Assembly (NCBI GenBank): GCA_049975325.1 | Contig: JBNGDW010000063.1 | Span: forward strand, 1-9,801 | Direction: 5' to 3' | DNA: 9,801 nucleotides | DNA from: JBNGDW01 sp049975325 | Lineage (GTDB): Bacteria > Cloacimonadota > Cloacimonadia > JGIOTU-2 > JBNGDW01 | Shown: positions 1 through 5,738 of the stretch, in pieces | Layout of the letters: each line of letters begins with the position of its first letter | Numbering within the stretch: the first letter of the stretch is position 1 | The notes under the pieces: model-generated | Databases searched by the model: none | The model's input: the letters and a program-made list of their open reading frames with translations, nothing else | What the model was told of the DNA's origin: nothing | Program-made: the position numbers and the translations under genes

Positions 1-54
1 AAACTGGAATATGGAGATAATGCAGTTGTGAGGAAGATGACTTTGGTAGAATAA
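1..54 (+). CDS. 3' end of a gene with a probable C-terminal sorting (type IX secretion-like) or FlgD-like Ig domain
   Basis: The first 17 codons of the window read KLEYGDNAVVRKMTLVE and then stop at TAA (52-54). The pattern of an aromatic/Gly/Asp turn, then alternating hydrophobics, then R-K-x-T-L-V at the extreme C-terminus is how the last two strands of type IX secretion type A sorting domains and the related FlgD-like Ig domains end (usually G-x-Y-x-V-K-L ... K-K-x-x-x). Such domains end large secreted or surface proteins that are anchored or released at the outer membrane. The rest of the protein is outside the window, so its function cannot be stated. It is the only gene on the plus strand and converges on ddl. 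A random short open end is the alternative, but the match of motif and stop position makes a real gene end more likely. Confidence 0.55.
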   Translation, partial: KLEYGDNAVVRKMTLVE

Positions 55-291
55 AGTTTAGACTGTTTTTATTCTGTTTAATCTGTCGGTAGACCTGTAA
101 AAAATGAGAAAATTTGTTTTATATAATTTTTAAGGATATCCAAAAAGGAAAAAGAAATTTTCTATCACTTTTTCCATTTTTTATCACCCTCTTATTACTT
201 ATGATTTGTCCTCTTTATCTCTCCTTCGCATTGTGTTACTATCTAGGAAATAGAAATACCATAGTATTTTTTGTGGGCAACAGAGAAACAA
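55..291. other. AT-rich convergent intergenic region
   Basis: This stretch lies between the plus-strand gene end and the stop of ddl. It is very AT-rich with long T runs on the plus strand. I see only weak hairpins: a 9-bp AT-only-plus-one-GC inverted repeat (107-115 with 155-163, 39-base loop) and a 6-bp stem AAATAC/GTATTT (254-259 with 264-269) running into six T residues (267-272) on the plus strand. The latter could act as a weak terminator for the plus-strand gene. No GC-rich terminator is visible for either strand. Confidence 0.4.
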
Positions 292-1227
292 TTACCTCCA
301 ACTATGCTCTATAATAAGATTGATTAGTTCATCAAAATTTATTCCAGAAGCCTTTGCTGACATAGGGACAAGGCTGAGCCTCGTCATTCCTGGCAATGTG
401 TTCAACTCAAGAAAGTAGAAATCTTTTCCATTGTATCTAAAATCAACCCGCGCATAGTCCCTGCAATAGAACGCCTCATAAATGGTAATTGCATAATCAC
501 TCACTTTTTTAGCCTCTTCCTGTGGAAGTTGTGCTGGCACCTCATAAACAGACTGGCCTTCAGTATATTTATGGGCATAATCATACCATCCCTGATTGGG
601 CTTGATTTCTACTACAGGCAAAGCTCTGTTGCCCAATATCGGAACTGTGATTTCTCTACCATCAATGTATTCTTCTACCAATATCTCTTTATCAAACTGA
701 AAGGCTCTATCCACAGCCTCTATAAACCTTACCGGATCTTGCACGATTGTCACCCCCACAGATGAGCCACTTGAATTTGGCTTTACAACCACTGGATAGG
801 AAAGACAATTTGCATACTGCTCAATATCTCTATCTTTAGATGTAAGCCAGAGAAATATCTGAGGGACTGGTATACCAAGGCTATTAGCAAGGAGTTTACT
901 AATTTTTTTATGCATAGAAATAAAACTCCCCATTCTGGTAGTCCCGGTAAAATCAATATCAAATGCTTCGAGCAGTGTCTGCCAGATGCCATTTTCTCCC
1001 TCCCCACCATGCAGACCATTAAATACGATATCATAATTGAGCGCTTTTATCTTCTTAAGCATTGCCTCATAATTTACCTTGCCATTGGTAACAAAGTCTA
1101 TAGGATCGATGGGATAACAGGTATTGCCCAAATTTTTCAAGGCTTTGGCTACAGCCTCAGAGGTCTCCAGCGAGACTTCTCTCTCTTCTGATATGCCCCC
1201 TTGTAAAAGTATAACCTTCTTTTTCAT
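292..1227 (-). CDS. ddl: D-alanine--D-alanine ligase
   Basis: Joins two D-alanines using ATP in the cytoplasm, providing the dipeptide end of the peptidoglycan stem peptide. The 311 residues match the usual length (about 300-320). Seen in order: N-terminal GGISEEREVSLETS (residues 10-23, with the Glu15 that contacts the first D-Ala), LHGGEGENG (72-80), the ATP-grasp segment VVVKPNSSGSSVG (146-158), the omega-loop YDYAHKY (215-221) typical of D-Ala rather than D-Lac/D-Ser specificity, catalytic Arg260 followed by Asp262, and metal-binding LELNTLPGMT (273-282). Two family positions differ: the usual GEDG is GENG, and the usual M-D-K after the first domain is M-H-K (105-107). The start is ATG with only a weak purine-rich leader. 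It sits 19 bases after ackA and is probably the last gene of the ndk-ackA-ddl operon. Confidence 0.95.
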   Translation of the reverse strand: MKKKVILLQGGISEEREVSLETSEAVAKALKNLGNTCYPIDPIDFVTNGKVNYEAMLKKIKALNYDIVFNGLHGGEGENGIWQTLLEAFDIDFTGTTRMGSFISMHKKISKLLANSLGIPVPQIFLWLTSKDRDIEQYANCLSYPVVVKPNSSGSSVGVTIVQDPVRFIEAVDRAFQFDKEILVEEYIDGREITVPILGNRALPVVEIKPNQGWYDYAHKYTEGQSVYEVPAQLPQEEAKKVSDYAITIYEAFYCRDYARVDFRYNGKDFYFLELNTLPGMTRLSLVPMSAKASGINFDELINLIIEHSWR

Positions 1228-1246
1228 TCTATTTCGTTAAAAACTC

Positions 1247-2446
1247 TTATGAATTTAAAAGTTTTGCAGTCTCCAAGGCAATCATTAACTCCTCATTGGC
1301 AGGCACCTTTAATATTTTTACTTTTGATGCTTTTCCTGTGAGGTCTATTATTCCAGGTTGGTGAAGAGCATTTTTATCAAGGTCTATTTCAATTCCAAGG
1401 CCATCCAGCCCACTACAAACCAATTCCCGCAGTAATGGCATATTCTCTCCCACTCCGGCAGTGAACACAATTATATCAACCCCATTTAGCACAGCATAAT
1501 AGGCTCCTATATATTTTTTAAGACGATATGCATAGACATTGAGAGCGGTTTTCACTTTTTCATTTCCCTTTTTGTATTCATCTTCTATAACTCGCATATC
1601 ATTACTTAATTCGGAAAGGCCAAGTATACCGCTTTGTTTATTAAGTACATCATTGACTTCTTTGCTGGTCATTCCAAGTGTATCAATCATATAAAGAGGG
1701 ATAGCTGGATCACAATCTCCGCACCTTGTCCCCATAACAAGTCCTTCCAATGGAGTAAATCCCATTGAAGTATCAACCGACTTGCAATTTTTGATCGCAG
1801 TTATTGAAGCGCCGTTGCCAAGATGGCAGGTGATGATCTTCAGTTTTTCTATAGGCTGATTCAAATAGTTGGCAGCCTCCATCGCTACATATTGATGCGA
1901 AGTACCATGAAATCCATATCTTCTGATCTTGTGTCCCCTATAATACTCAAGTGGCAAGGCATAAAGGTAAGCATGAGGTTCCATGGTTTGATGAAAAGCT
2001 GTATCAAATACACCGCATTGCGGAATATTGGGCAAGAGATCTTGGCAAGCCTCAACTCCTTTAATATTATGAGGATTGTGTAAAGGCGCCAGTTTGCTAC
2101 ATTCTTTCATTACTTGTAATACCCTCTCATTGATGATTACCGAACCAGAAAACTCTTCTCCGCCGTGTACCAACCTGTGTCCTACCGCATCAATATCAGT
2201 CATCTGACGGATAACACCATGCTCAGGGTCGGTTAAATTACTGATAATCAAATCAATCCCTTGTGCATGGTTTTCTACCGTAAGTCGTTCTTTTTTCCTT
2301 TCAAAGCCAAGTGAAAGAAAAGTGAAGAGAGATATTTCTTCCCCTATTCTTTCCACTAATCCCCTTGCCAGAACCTCTCTTTTCTCAACTTCAATAAGCT
2401 GAAATTTAATTGAGGAACTTCCCGAATTTAATACTAATACATCCAT
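1247..2446 (-). CDS. ackA: Acetate kinase
   Basis: Interconverts acetyl phosphate + ADP and acetate + ATP in the cytoplasm; in a fermenter this is a main ATP-yielding step. The start chosen is the second ATG (2446), because AGGAG lies 7 bases upstream of it but only 1 base from the ATG at 2452. This gives 399 residues, and the key positions then carry the same numbers as in the well-studied Methanosarcina enzyme: Asn7, Ser10, Ser12, Lys14 (VLNSGSSSIKF), Arg91 (HRLVHGG), Asp148 (GVFDTAFH), His180 (GFHGTSH) and Arg241 (MGTRCGD). CHLGNGAS (207-214) and FTAGVGEN (328-335) are the nucleotide-binding loops. The usual R-S-G-D-x-D-P is R-C-G-D-C-D-P here. No phosphotransacetylase gene is adjacent; neighbours are ndk (41-base gap) and ddl (19-base gap), so a co-transcribed unit is likely. 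Confidence 0.96.
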   Translation of the reverse strand: MDVLVLNSGSSSIKFQLIEVEKREVLARGLVERIGEEISLFTFLSLGFERKKERLTVENHAQGIDLIISNLTDPEHGVIRQMTDIDAVGHRLVHGGEEFSGSVIINERVLQVMKECSKLAPLHNPHNIKGVEACQDLLPNIPQCGVFDTAFHQTMEPHAYLYALPLEYYRGHKIRRYGFHGTSHQYVAMEAANYLNQPIEKLKIITCHLGNGASITAIKNCKSVDTSMGFTPLEGLVMGTRCGDCDPAIPLYMIDTLGMTSKEVNDVLNKQSGILGLSELSNDMRVIEDEYKKGNEKVKTALNVYAYRLKKYIGAYYAVLNGVDIIVFTAGVGENMPLLRELVCSGLDGLGIEIDLDKNALHQPGIIDLTGKASKVKILKVPANEELMIALETAKLLNS

Positions 2447-2453
2447 TCTCATT

Positions 2454-2458
2454 CTCCT
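2454..2458 (-). promoter_or_regulatory. Ribosome binding site that decides the ackA start
   Basis: AGGAG on the minus strand is followed by AATGAGA and then ATG (2446). The spacing of 7 bases suits the second ATG; the first ATG (2452) is only 1 base away and is therefore not a plausible initiation site. Confidence 0.75.
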
Positions 2459-2487
2459 GCTTGGATTTTTGCTTCTGATGAATCCTT

Positions 2488-2910
2488 CTAAATAGGATGT
2501 TTAGATTCACCAAATATAATATTGATTTCACGAGTTGCATTCTCATTACTATCCGCAGCATGCACAGCATTTCTGCGTACATTGGTCCCGTATTTGCGCC
2601 GAATTGTGCCTGGAGCTGCTTGAGATGGATCCGTAGCGCCAACTATAGTTCGCAAATATCGGACAGCATCTTCTCTCTCCAAAAGTAGGGCTACTATAGG
2701 ACCGCTTATCATAAACTCAATAAGACCTGAAAAAAAGTGTTTGCCACGATGTACAGAATAAAAATTTTCTGCAAATTCTTTGCTCATCTTAAACATCTTT
2801 ATATCAAGAATTGTAAAGCCGCTTTTTTCAATAACAGAAATGATTTCCCCAATTTTTCTTGCCGAAACAGCGTCTGGCTTAATCAGAGAGATGGCTCTCT
2901 CAATAGGCAT
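2488..2910 (-). CDS. ndk: Nucleoside diphosphate kinase
   Basis: Transfers the gamma phosphate of ATP to other (deoxy)nucleoside diphosphates through a phosphohistidine, balancing NTP and dNTP pools in the cytoplasm. Starting at the ATG at 2910 gives 140 residues, the normal length. It begins MPIERAISLIKPDAV with Lys11 in the conserved I-K-P-D/N motif. The active-site His117 lies in NAVHAADS, preceded by PGTIRRKYG and followed by a C-terminus ending INIIFGESKHPI. The classic H-G-S-D-S is H-A-A-D-S here, a tolerated variation. An in-frame ATG five codons upstream (2925) is less likely because the Shine-Dalgarno sequence lies between the two. It is the first gene of the probable ndk-ackA-ddl operon, 175 bases after smr. 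Confidence 0.96.
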   Translation of the reverse strand: MPIERAISLIKPDAVSARKIGEIISVIEKSGFTILDIKMFKMSKEFAENFYSVHRGKHFFSGLIEFMISGPIVALLLEREDAVRYLRTIVGATDPSQAAPGTIRRKYGTNVRRNAVHAADSNENATREINIIFGESKHPI

Positions 2911-2915
2911 CAGGA

Positions 2916-2920
2916 CTCCT
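2916..2920 (-). promoter_or_regulatory. Ribosome binding site that decides the ndk start
   Basis: GGAAGGAG ends 5 bases before the ATG at 2910 on the minus strand (core AGGAG at 2916-2920). The upstream in-frame ATG at 2925 immediately precedes this element and has no such sequence of its own. Confidence 0.75.
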
Positions 2921-2946
2921 TCCATATATTGTTTTCAGAATATTAT

Positions 2947-2980
2947 TTAATAAGATGAACGAGAAGACCAGTTTTGTCAA
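2947..2980 (-). promoter_or_regulatory. Possible promoter of the ndk-ackA-ddl operon
   Basis: A perfect TTGACA hexamer on the minus strand (2975-2980) stands about 65 bases upstream of the ndk start. No good -10 occurs at 17 bases (CATCTT). The best AT-rich hexamer, TATTAA (2947-2952), is 22 bases away, which is long for a standard sigma-70 promoter. The location between the end of smr and ndk supports a transcription start here, but the -10 assignment is weak. Confidence 0.35.
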
Positions 2981-3085
2981 GAATCATGGAAAAAGTTTCT
3001 CCGCTAAATTTTTGCTGTGGATTCTTTAAAAAAGATAAATATTTCGTCCTAAGATTTAAACATTTTCGAGAAGAGGGGCCTGAAA

Positions 3086-3355
3086 TTATCCTTTCTTCAA
3101 AGTTACAAGTGTAGCGCCCCAGCCGCCAGAAGAGTGGTCGGCTAATCTATAAGAAATAACATCAGGTAGTTTATCAAGTATAGAATGTACAGTTTCTCTT
3201 AATGCACCGCTTCCTTTGCCGTGGATTATTCTAACATGCGTTATTCCTCTTTTCTGACATTCCCTTAGATAATTAGGGATAAGTTCCTTTACTTCTTTAG
3301 GCTGAAAAGTATGTAAATCCAGTATTCCATCAATGGGGAGTTCAGTAATTGACAT
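3086..3355 (-). CDS. Stand-alone Smr-domain protein
   Basis: At 89 residues this is little more than a bare Smr domain, the small MutS-related module found at the C-terminus of MutS2 and as free-standing proteins. Visible signatures are GILDLHTF (residues 10-17, the LDLHG-like motif), the core VRIIHGKGSG (41-50, His-Gly-Lys-Gly), and the closing GGWGATLVTLKKG. Smr domains are known as nucleic-acid endonuclease or nicking modules in recombination control and, in several families, in RNA or ribosome rescue. Which of these applies here cannot be told from the sequence. MutS2 itself is not in the window. The start is ATG with only a weak leader (CAGAG). A small peptide gene lies just upstream and ndk follows after 175 bases, which contain a promoter-like box but no clear terminator. 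Confidence 0.88.
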   Translation of the reverse strand: MSITELPIDGILDLHTFQPKEVKELIPNYLRECQKRGITHVRIIHGKGSGALRETVHSILDKLPDVISYRLADHSSGGWGATLVTLKKG

Positions 3356-3409
3356 TTTTTTACTCTGATTATTGGTTCATTACCAATCTATCCAAGATAA
3401 TCACCGGAC

Positions 3410-3520
3410 CTACTTGCTGATAGAATCAATTTTTTCAGGCGTGTCTATATCTTTCCCTTTCTCAACATATAAAGAAAAAGACAGTAGCATTACAAAAATC
3501 ATTATCAGCATTTTCTTCAT
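3410..3520 (-). CDS. Small hydrophobic peptide (36 aa), possibly frameshifted
   Basis: This short frame is preceded by a strong ribosome binding site (GGAG, 3527-3530, 6 bases before the ATG). It encodes MKK followed by a hydrophobic stretch (about residues 4-18) and a charged tail ending at TAG, so it looks like a signal peptide or single membrane anchor with a short tail. I do not recognise a family. Just past the stop, in another frame, a further open stretch (3425-3369) reads FYQQVGPVIILDRLVMNQ and stops at TAA only 13 bases before smr. Adding one base near 3425-3429 would fuse both parts into one protein of about 50 residues. It may therefore be a short intact peptide, a frameshifted gene, or a sequencing-error victim. 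Confidence 0.5.
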   Translation of the reverse strand: MKKMLIMIFVMLLSFSLYVEKGKDIDTPEKIDSISK

Positions 3521-3526
3521 AATCTT

Positions 3527-3530
3527 CTCC
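3527..3530 (-). promoter_or_regulatory. Ribosome binding site of the small peptide gene
   Basis: GGAG on the minus strand, then AAGATT, then ATG at 3520: a 6-base spacing. It is the main evidence that the 36-codon frame is translated. Confidence 0.6.
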
Positions 3531-3566
3531 GAATTTTTATCATGAATTATCCTTGTATTTTCTGTA

Positions 3567-3601
3567 ATTTTACACAAACTTAAATAAATTTATAGTGTCA
3601 A
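3567..3601 (-). promoter_or_regulatory. Possible promoter upstream of the small peptide gene and smr
   Basis: A perfect TTGACA (3596-3601, in the context ATTCTTGACA, identical over ten bases to the box upstream of ndk) is followed by AT-rich sequence. The best -10-like hexamer is TAAAAT (3567-3572), 23 bases away. The same over-long spacing is seen at ndk, so either the -10 choice is wrong or the boxes are only coincidental. Confidence 0.3.
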
Positions 3602-3603
3602 GA

Positions 3604-3634
3604 ATAAAAGATTGAAAGATTGAAAAACTTTTAT
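3604..3634. repeat. Tandem 8-mer inside a 7-bp inverted repeat
   Basis: On the plus strand AAAGATTG occurs twice in tandem (3607-3614 and 3615-3622). ATAAAAG (3604-3610) and CTTTTAT (3628-3634) form a 7-bp AT-rich stem around a 17-base loop. It lies between the phosphatase-like gene and the TTGACA box of the small peptide gene. It may serve as a weak terminator or regulator site, or may be simple low-complexity sequence. Confidence 0.35.
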
Positions 3635-3703
3635 AGATAATAGAGAAAAGTAAATGAGAAATAAATCACAAGCGCCAAACACGACTCGGGGTGAGCAGAG
3701 ATT

Positions 3704-4870
3704 TTAAGCCTCAATGGTAATAAGGGGGACGAACATCTCTTTGCTACTCACTCCTCCATGATTCCCTATCAGAAATTTTTCCTTTTCACCAATAAGAAAA
3801 TCCTTTATCACATAATTGTCCTTCATTATTAAAGTATAATCGCCGACACGGTCATACAATTTTCTGGAGGGTGAAGATAAGCCAAAGAAATTATTTTCTA
3901 TAAGTTCTTCACTTTTTCTTAATTCACAGGCATGGCTAAAATACTCTTCAATGAAATCCTTAAATTGTTTCGTCAGTTTAGGACGCAGGTAGCAGTATGC
4001 CAGCCGCGGATCTCCACACAAAGGAAGTGCAAGGGTTTCCATCAGTTTCGGATAGTCATTTACACGGATTGTCTTGCTTTTTTCAGTATCAATAATTCCA
4101 TGATCCGCAGTAATAATTAGAATGCTATTTGTCCCCTTTATCGACTGAACGAATTTCTCCATACCTATGTTTAGCTCCTCAAAATGCTTTTCCGTCTGTT
4201 TACTATGGACTCCATAATGGTGGCAGAGTGCGTCAAATTGGGACCAATAAGCGTACACAAACTTCTTTTTCCTTCCAGATTTTATAGCCTTTTTTGTCTT
4301 TTTGAAGAAGCCAGAAAGGTTTTTATCTTTGTATGATAACGTTTTGGCACCTCTGGTAAGTGAGGATGTATAGTCAGAATATGCTAAACTTTTCTTTGTA
4401 ATCTGGAATGTTTTTCTTTTTACTATTTTCTGTGCTATATTTCTTTGCGAAAATATTTTTTCCGGGAAGACGCCTGCCCTACTGAATGGGCCTCCTCCAA
4501 ATCTGGGTGAAAATGGCAGTATTTTAGCAACAGTTCCCAACTCTTTGAGATATACGAACCAGCCTGTAATAGCATGCTGCTGAGGAGCAACGCCGGTCAA
4601 AAATGAAGAAATGCATGCTGCTGTCGTGGAAGGGAAAACAGATGTTATCTTCTCCTTCAAATGCCTTCCCAAAATGCTATTTTTATCTTGCTCTTGTAGG
4701 TATTCGTATCCTATTCCATCAAGTACGATGAGTACAATGTTTTCCGCTTTGCTTAGCTGTGCTGAATCAAGTTTTGGCAATGGGTCATACAGAGTTCTTA
4801 CATCACAGGCTGCAAGAATCGTATTTACTAAATTTACGATGGACCCATTTCTGTAATTCGGTAGATACAT
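3704..4870 (-). CDS. Alkaline phosphatase superfamily hydrolase (type I phosphodiesterase/nucleotide pyrophosphatase-like)
   Basis: A predicted two-metal phospho- or phosphodiester hydrolase of 388 residues. All superfamily ligand positions can be seen: Asp51 in VLIVLDGIGYEYL, nucleophile Thr83 in FPSTTAA followed by LTGVAPQQHAITG, Asp213 and His217 in WSQFDALCHHYG, Asp256-His257 in IITADHGIID, and His371 in IGNHGGVS. The fold order is that of the nucleotide pyrophosphatase/phosphodiesterase branch. There is no signal peptide, so it is probably cytoplasmic; a Lys/Arg-rich stretch (about 190-203) precedes the third motif. The start at 4870 is chosen because AGGAG lies 5 bases upstream and the N-terminus MYLPNYRNGSIVNL then resembles relatives; an in-frame ATG at 4915 lacks such a site. 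It probably has its own promoter (4940-4968). Its substrate cannot be deduced. Confidence 0.88.
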   Translation of the reverse strand: MYLPNYRNGSIVNLVNTILAACDVRTLYDPLPKLDSAQLSKAENIVLIVLDGIGYEYLQEQDKNSILGRHLKEKITSVFPSTTAACISSFLTGVAPQQHAITGWFVYLKELGTVAKILPFSPRFGGGPFSRAGVFPEKIFSQRNIAQKIVKRKTFQITKKSLAYSDYTSSLTRGAKTLSYKDKNLSGFFKKTKKAIKSGRKKKFVYAYWSQFDALCHHYGVHSKQTEKHFEELNIGMEKFVQSIKGTNSILIITADHGIIDTEKSKTIRVNDYPKLMETLALPLCGDPRLAYCYLRPKLTKQFKDFIEEYFSHACELRKSEELIENNFFGLSSPSRKLYDRVGDYTLIMKDNYVIKDFLIGEKEKFLIGNHGGVSSKEMFVPLITIEA

Positions 4871-4875
4871 AGAAA

Positions 4876-4880
4876 CTCCT
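4876..4880 (-). promoter_or_regulatory. Ribosome binding site that decides the phosphatase-like gene start
   Basis: TAGGAG on the minus strand, then TTTCT, then ATG at 4870. The longer reading frame starting at 4915 has a pyrimidine-rich leader without any such element. Confidence 0.7.
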
Positions 4881-4939
4881 ACTATCAAATCTATAATCTT
4901 ACTGTCCAAAGGCATTACGAAAAGTAAGAGAAAAAGGGA

Positions 4940-4968
4940 ATTTAAAAAGTATGTTCGTAATTAGTCAA
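4940..4968 (-). promoter_or_regulatory. Probable sigma-70-type promoter of the phosphatase-like gene
   Basis: On the minus strand TTGACT (4963-4968, 5 of 6 to consensus) is followed after exactly 17 bases by TTAAAT (4940-4945, 4 of 6). It lies just past the stop codon of the DUF3108 gene and about 70 bases upstream of the start at 4870, a normal arrangement for an independent transcript. Confidence 0.45.
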
Positions 4969-4971
4969 GTT

Positions 4972-5718
4972 TTAAGGTCTCTCCATCTCTACCATTTTCC
5001 AAAAAACACTAAATGGAAACATCTTATATTGAATTATTACAGGGAGATAGGGTAAATCCTCAGAAAACCAGAAAAACATCTTACCCTCGTTATTAAAGAT
5101 ATTATTAGTCAGGATATCTGTACGGGAATCTATATTATTGTCAATAATTTTCCTATACTCTGCTGAATATTTGAGGCAAGGAAAGGTTTTATCCTTAATT
5201 CTTACATTTTCACGATTGTGATAGGTAAATGTTACTTCCCAGATATTATAATCAGCAAAGCAACTAAATGAAAAATTCTCCATAGGAATCTGTTTACTTG
5301 CTGCAAAAAGGGTTGAAAAGAGGTCACGAGTATTAGGGGCAATTGGTACTTTGATCAAGGTGTTTTGTAACTTATTATTTATTTGTGCAATTCTCCTGTT
5401 TTGGTCAAAAACGATTACTTTTCTTTCCTCAAAATCATCCTGCACTATATATTTTTTATATTGCTTAGGTAAAAGATGAGAATCGCAGATGGAGATATAC
5501 TTATTATCAATATAGTATAAAGCACTTATTATGCCTTTTGAGGTTGCATAGGCGTTGATCTGGCAAAGGGAGTCATCCATTGTATATACGATTTCCCCTT
5601 CTGCTACTGGCATTCCTAGATAGGTGATCTGGATATCAAATTTTGCTTTCTCTTCAGGAGAGGATATAGAGGAAAAAAGGCAAAGGCAAAAGATTAGAGA
5701 AAGAAGTTTAGATTTCAA
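4972..5718 (-). CDS. DUF3108-like exported protein
   Basis: A 248-residue protein with an N-terminal hydrophobic segment (residues 5-19) after MKSK, consistent with a type I signal peptide; the Cys residues at 11 and 13 do not sit in a good lipobox. The mature part is beta-rich and shows features of the DUF3108 family: an early FDIQITYLGMPVAEGEI strand pair (27-43), the central PIAPNTRDLFSTLF segment (125-138; the family has a D-x-x-S-x-x-Y/F element here), and a late FWFSEDLPYLPVIIQYK (216-232; family pattern S-x-D-x-x-x-x-P-V). The family is periplasmic and of unknown function. The only possible start is TTG at 5718 (a stop lies three codons upstream), and no Shine-Dalgarno sequence is visible. 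It follows the CorC-like gene by 20 bases and is probably cotranscribed. Confidence 0.75.
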   Translation of the reverse strand: MKSKLLSLIFCLCLFSSISSPEEKAKFDIQITYLGMPVAEGEIVYTMDDSLCQINAYATSKGIISALYYIDNKYISICDSHLLPKQYKKYIVQDDFEERKVIVFDQNRRIAQINNKLQNTLIKVPIAPNTRDLFSTLFAASKQIPMENFSFSCFADYNIWEVTFTYHNRENVRIKDKTFPCLKYSAEYRKIIDNNIDSRTDILTNNIFNNEGKMFFWFSEDLPYLPVIIQYKMFPFSVFWKMVEMERP

Positions 5719-5738
5719 TGCAGGCTAAAAATGTCAGA

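Noticed and set aside
114..314. A 66-codon plus-strand frame with a hydrophobic middle, overlapping the end of ddl
   Set aside because: It starts at TTG without a convincing ribosome binding site, its hydrophobicity follows from T-rich DNA, it runs 23 bases into ddl on the opposite strand, and I recognise no family.
529..765. Plus-strand open frames within ddl and other minus-strand genes (for example 910-1191, 1823-2083, 2737-2958, 4611-4856, 7920-8159, 8974-9201)
   Set aside because: All lie opposite strongly conserved coding sequence and show no own start signals or protein family features.
2406..2642. A 78-codon minus-strand frame bridging the ndk-ackA junction
   Set aside because: It overlaps the coding parts of both well-supported genes in another frame and lacks any recognisable domain.
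2926..3085. Terminator after smr
   Set aside because: Only short AT-rich palindromes (such as AAATATTT) are present; no stable stem followed by a U tract was found, so none is annotated.
3426..3436. Programmed slippage at the run of six A residues in the small peptide gene
   Set aside because: Working out both outcomes, one added A leads to an immediate TGA and one lost A leads to the wrong frame with a later TAG, so slippage at this run does not reach the 3369-3425 open stretch.
4871..4915. Upstream ATG (4915) as start of the phosphatase-like gene
   Set aside because: It has a pyrimidine-rich leader, whereas the ATG at 4870 has AGGAG at 5-base spacing and yields a family-like N-terminus.
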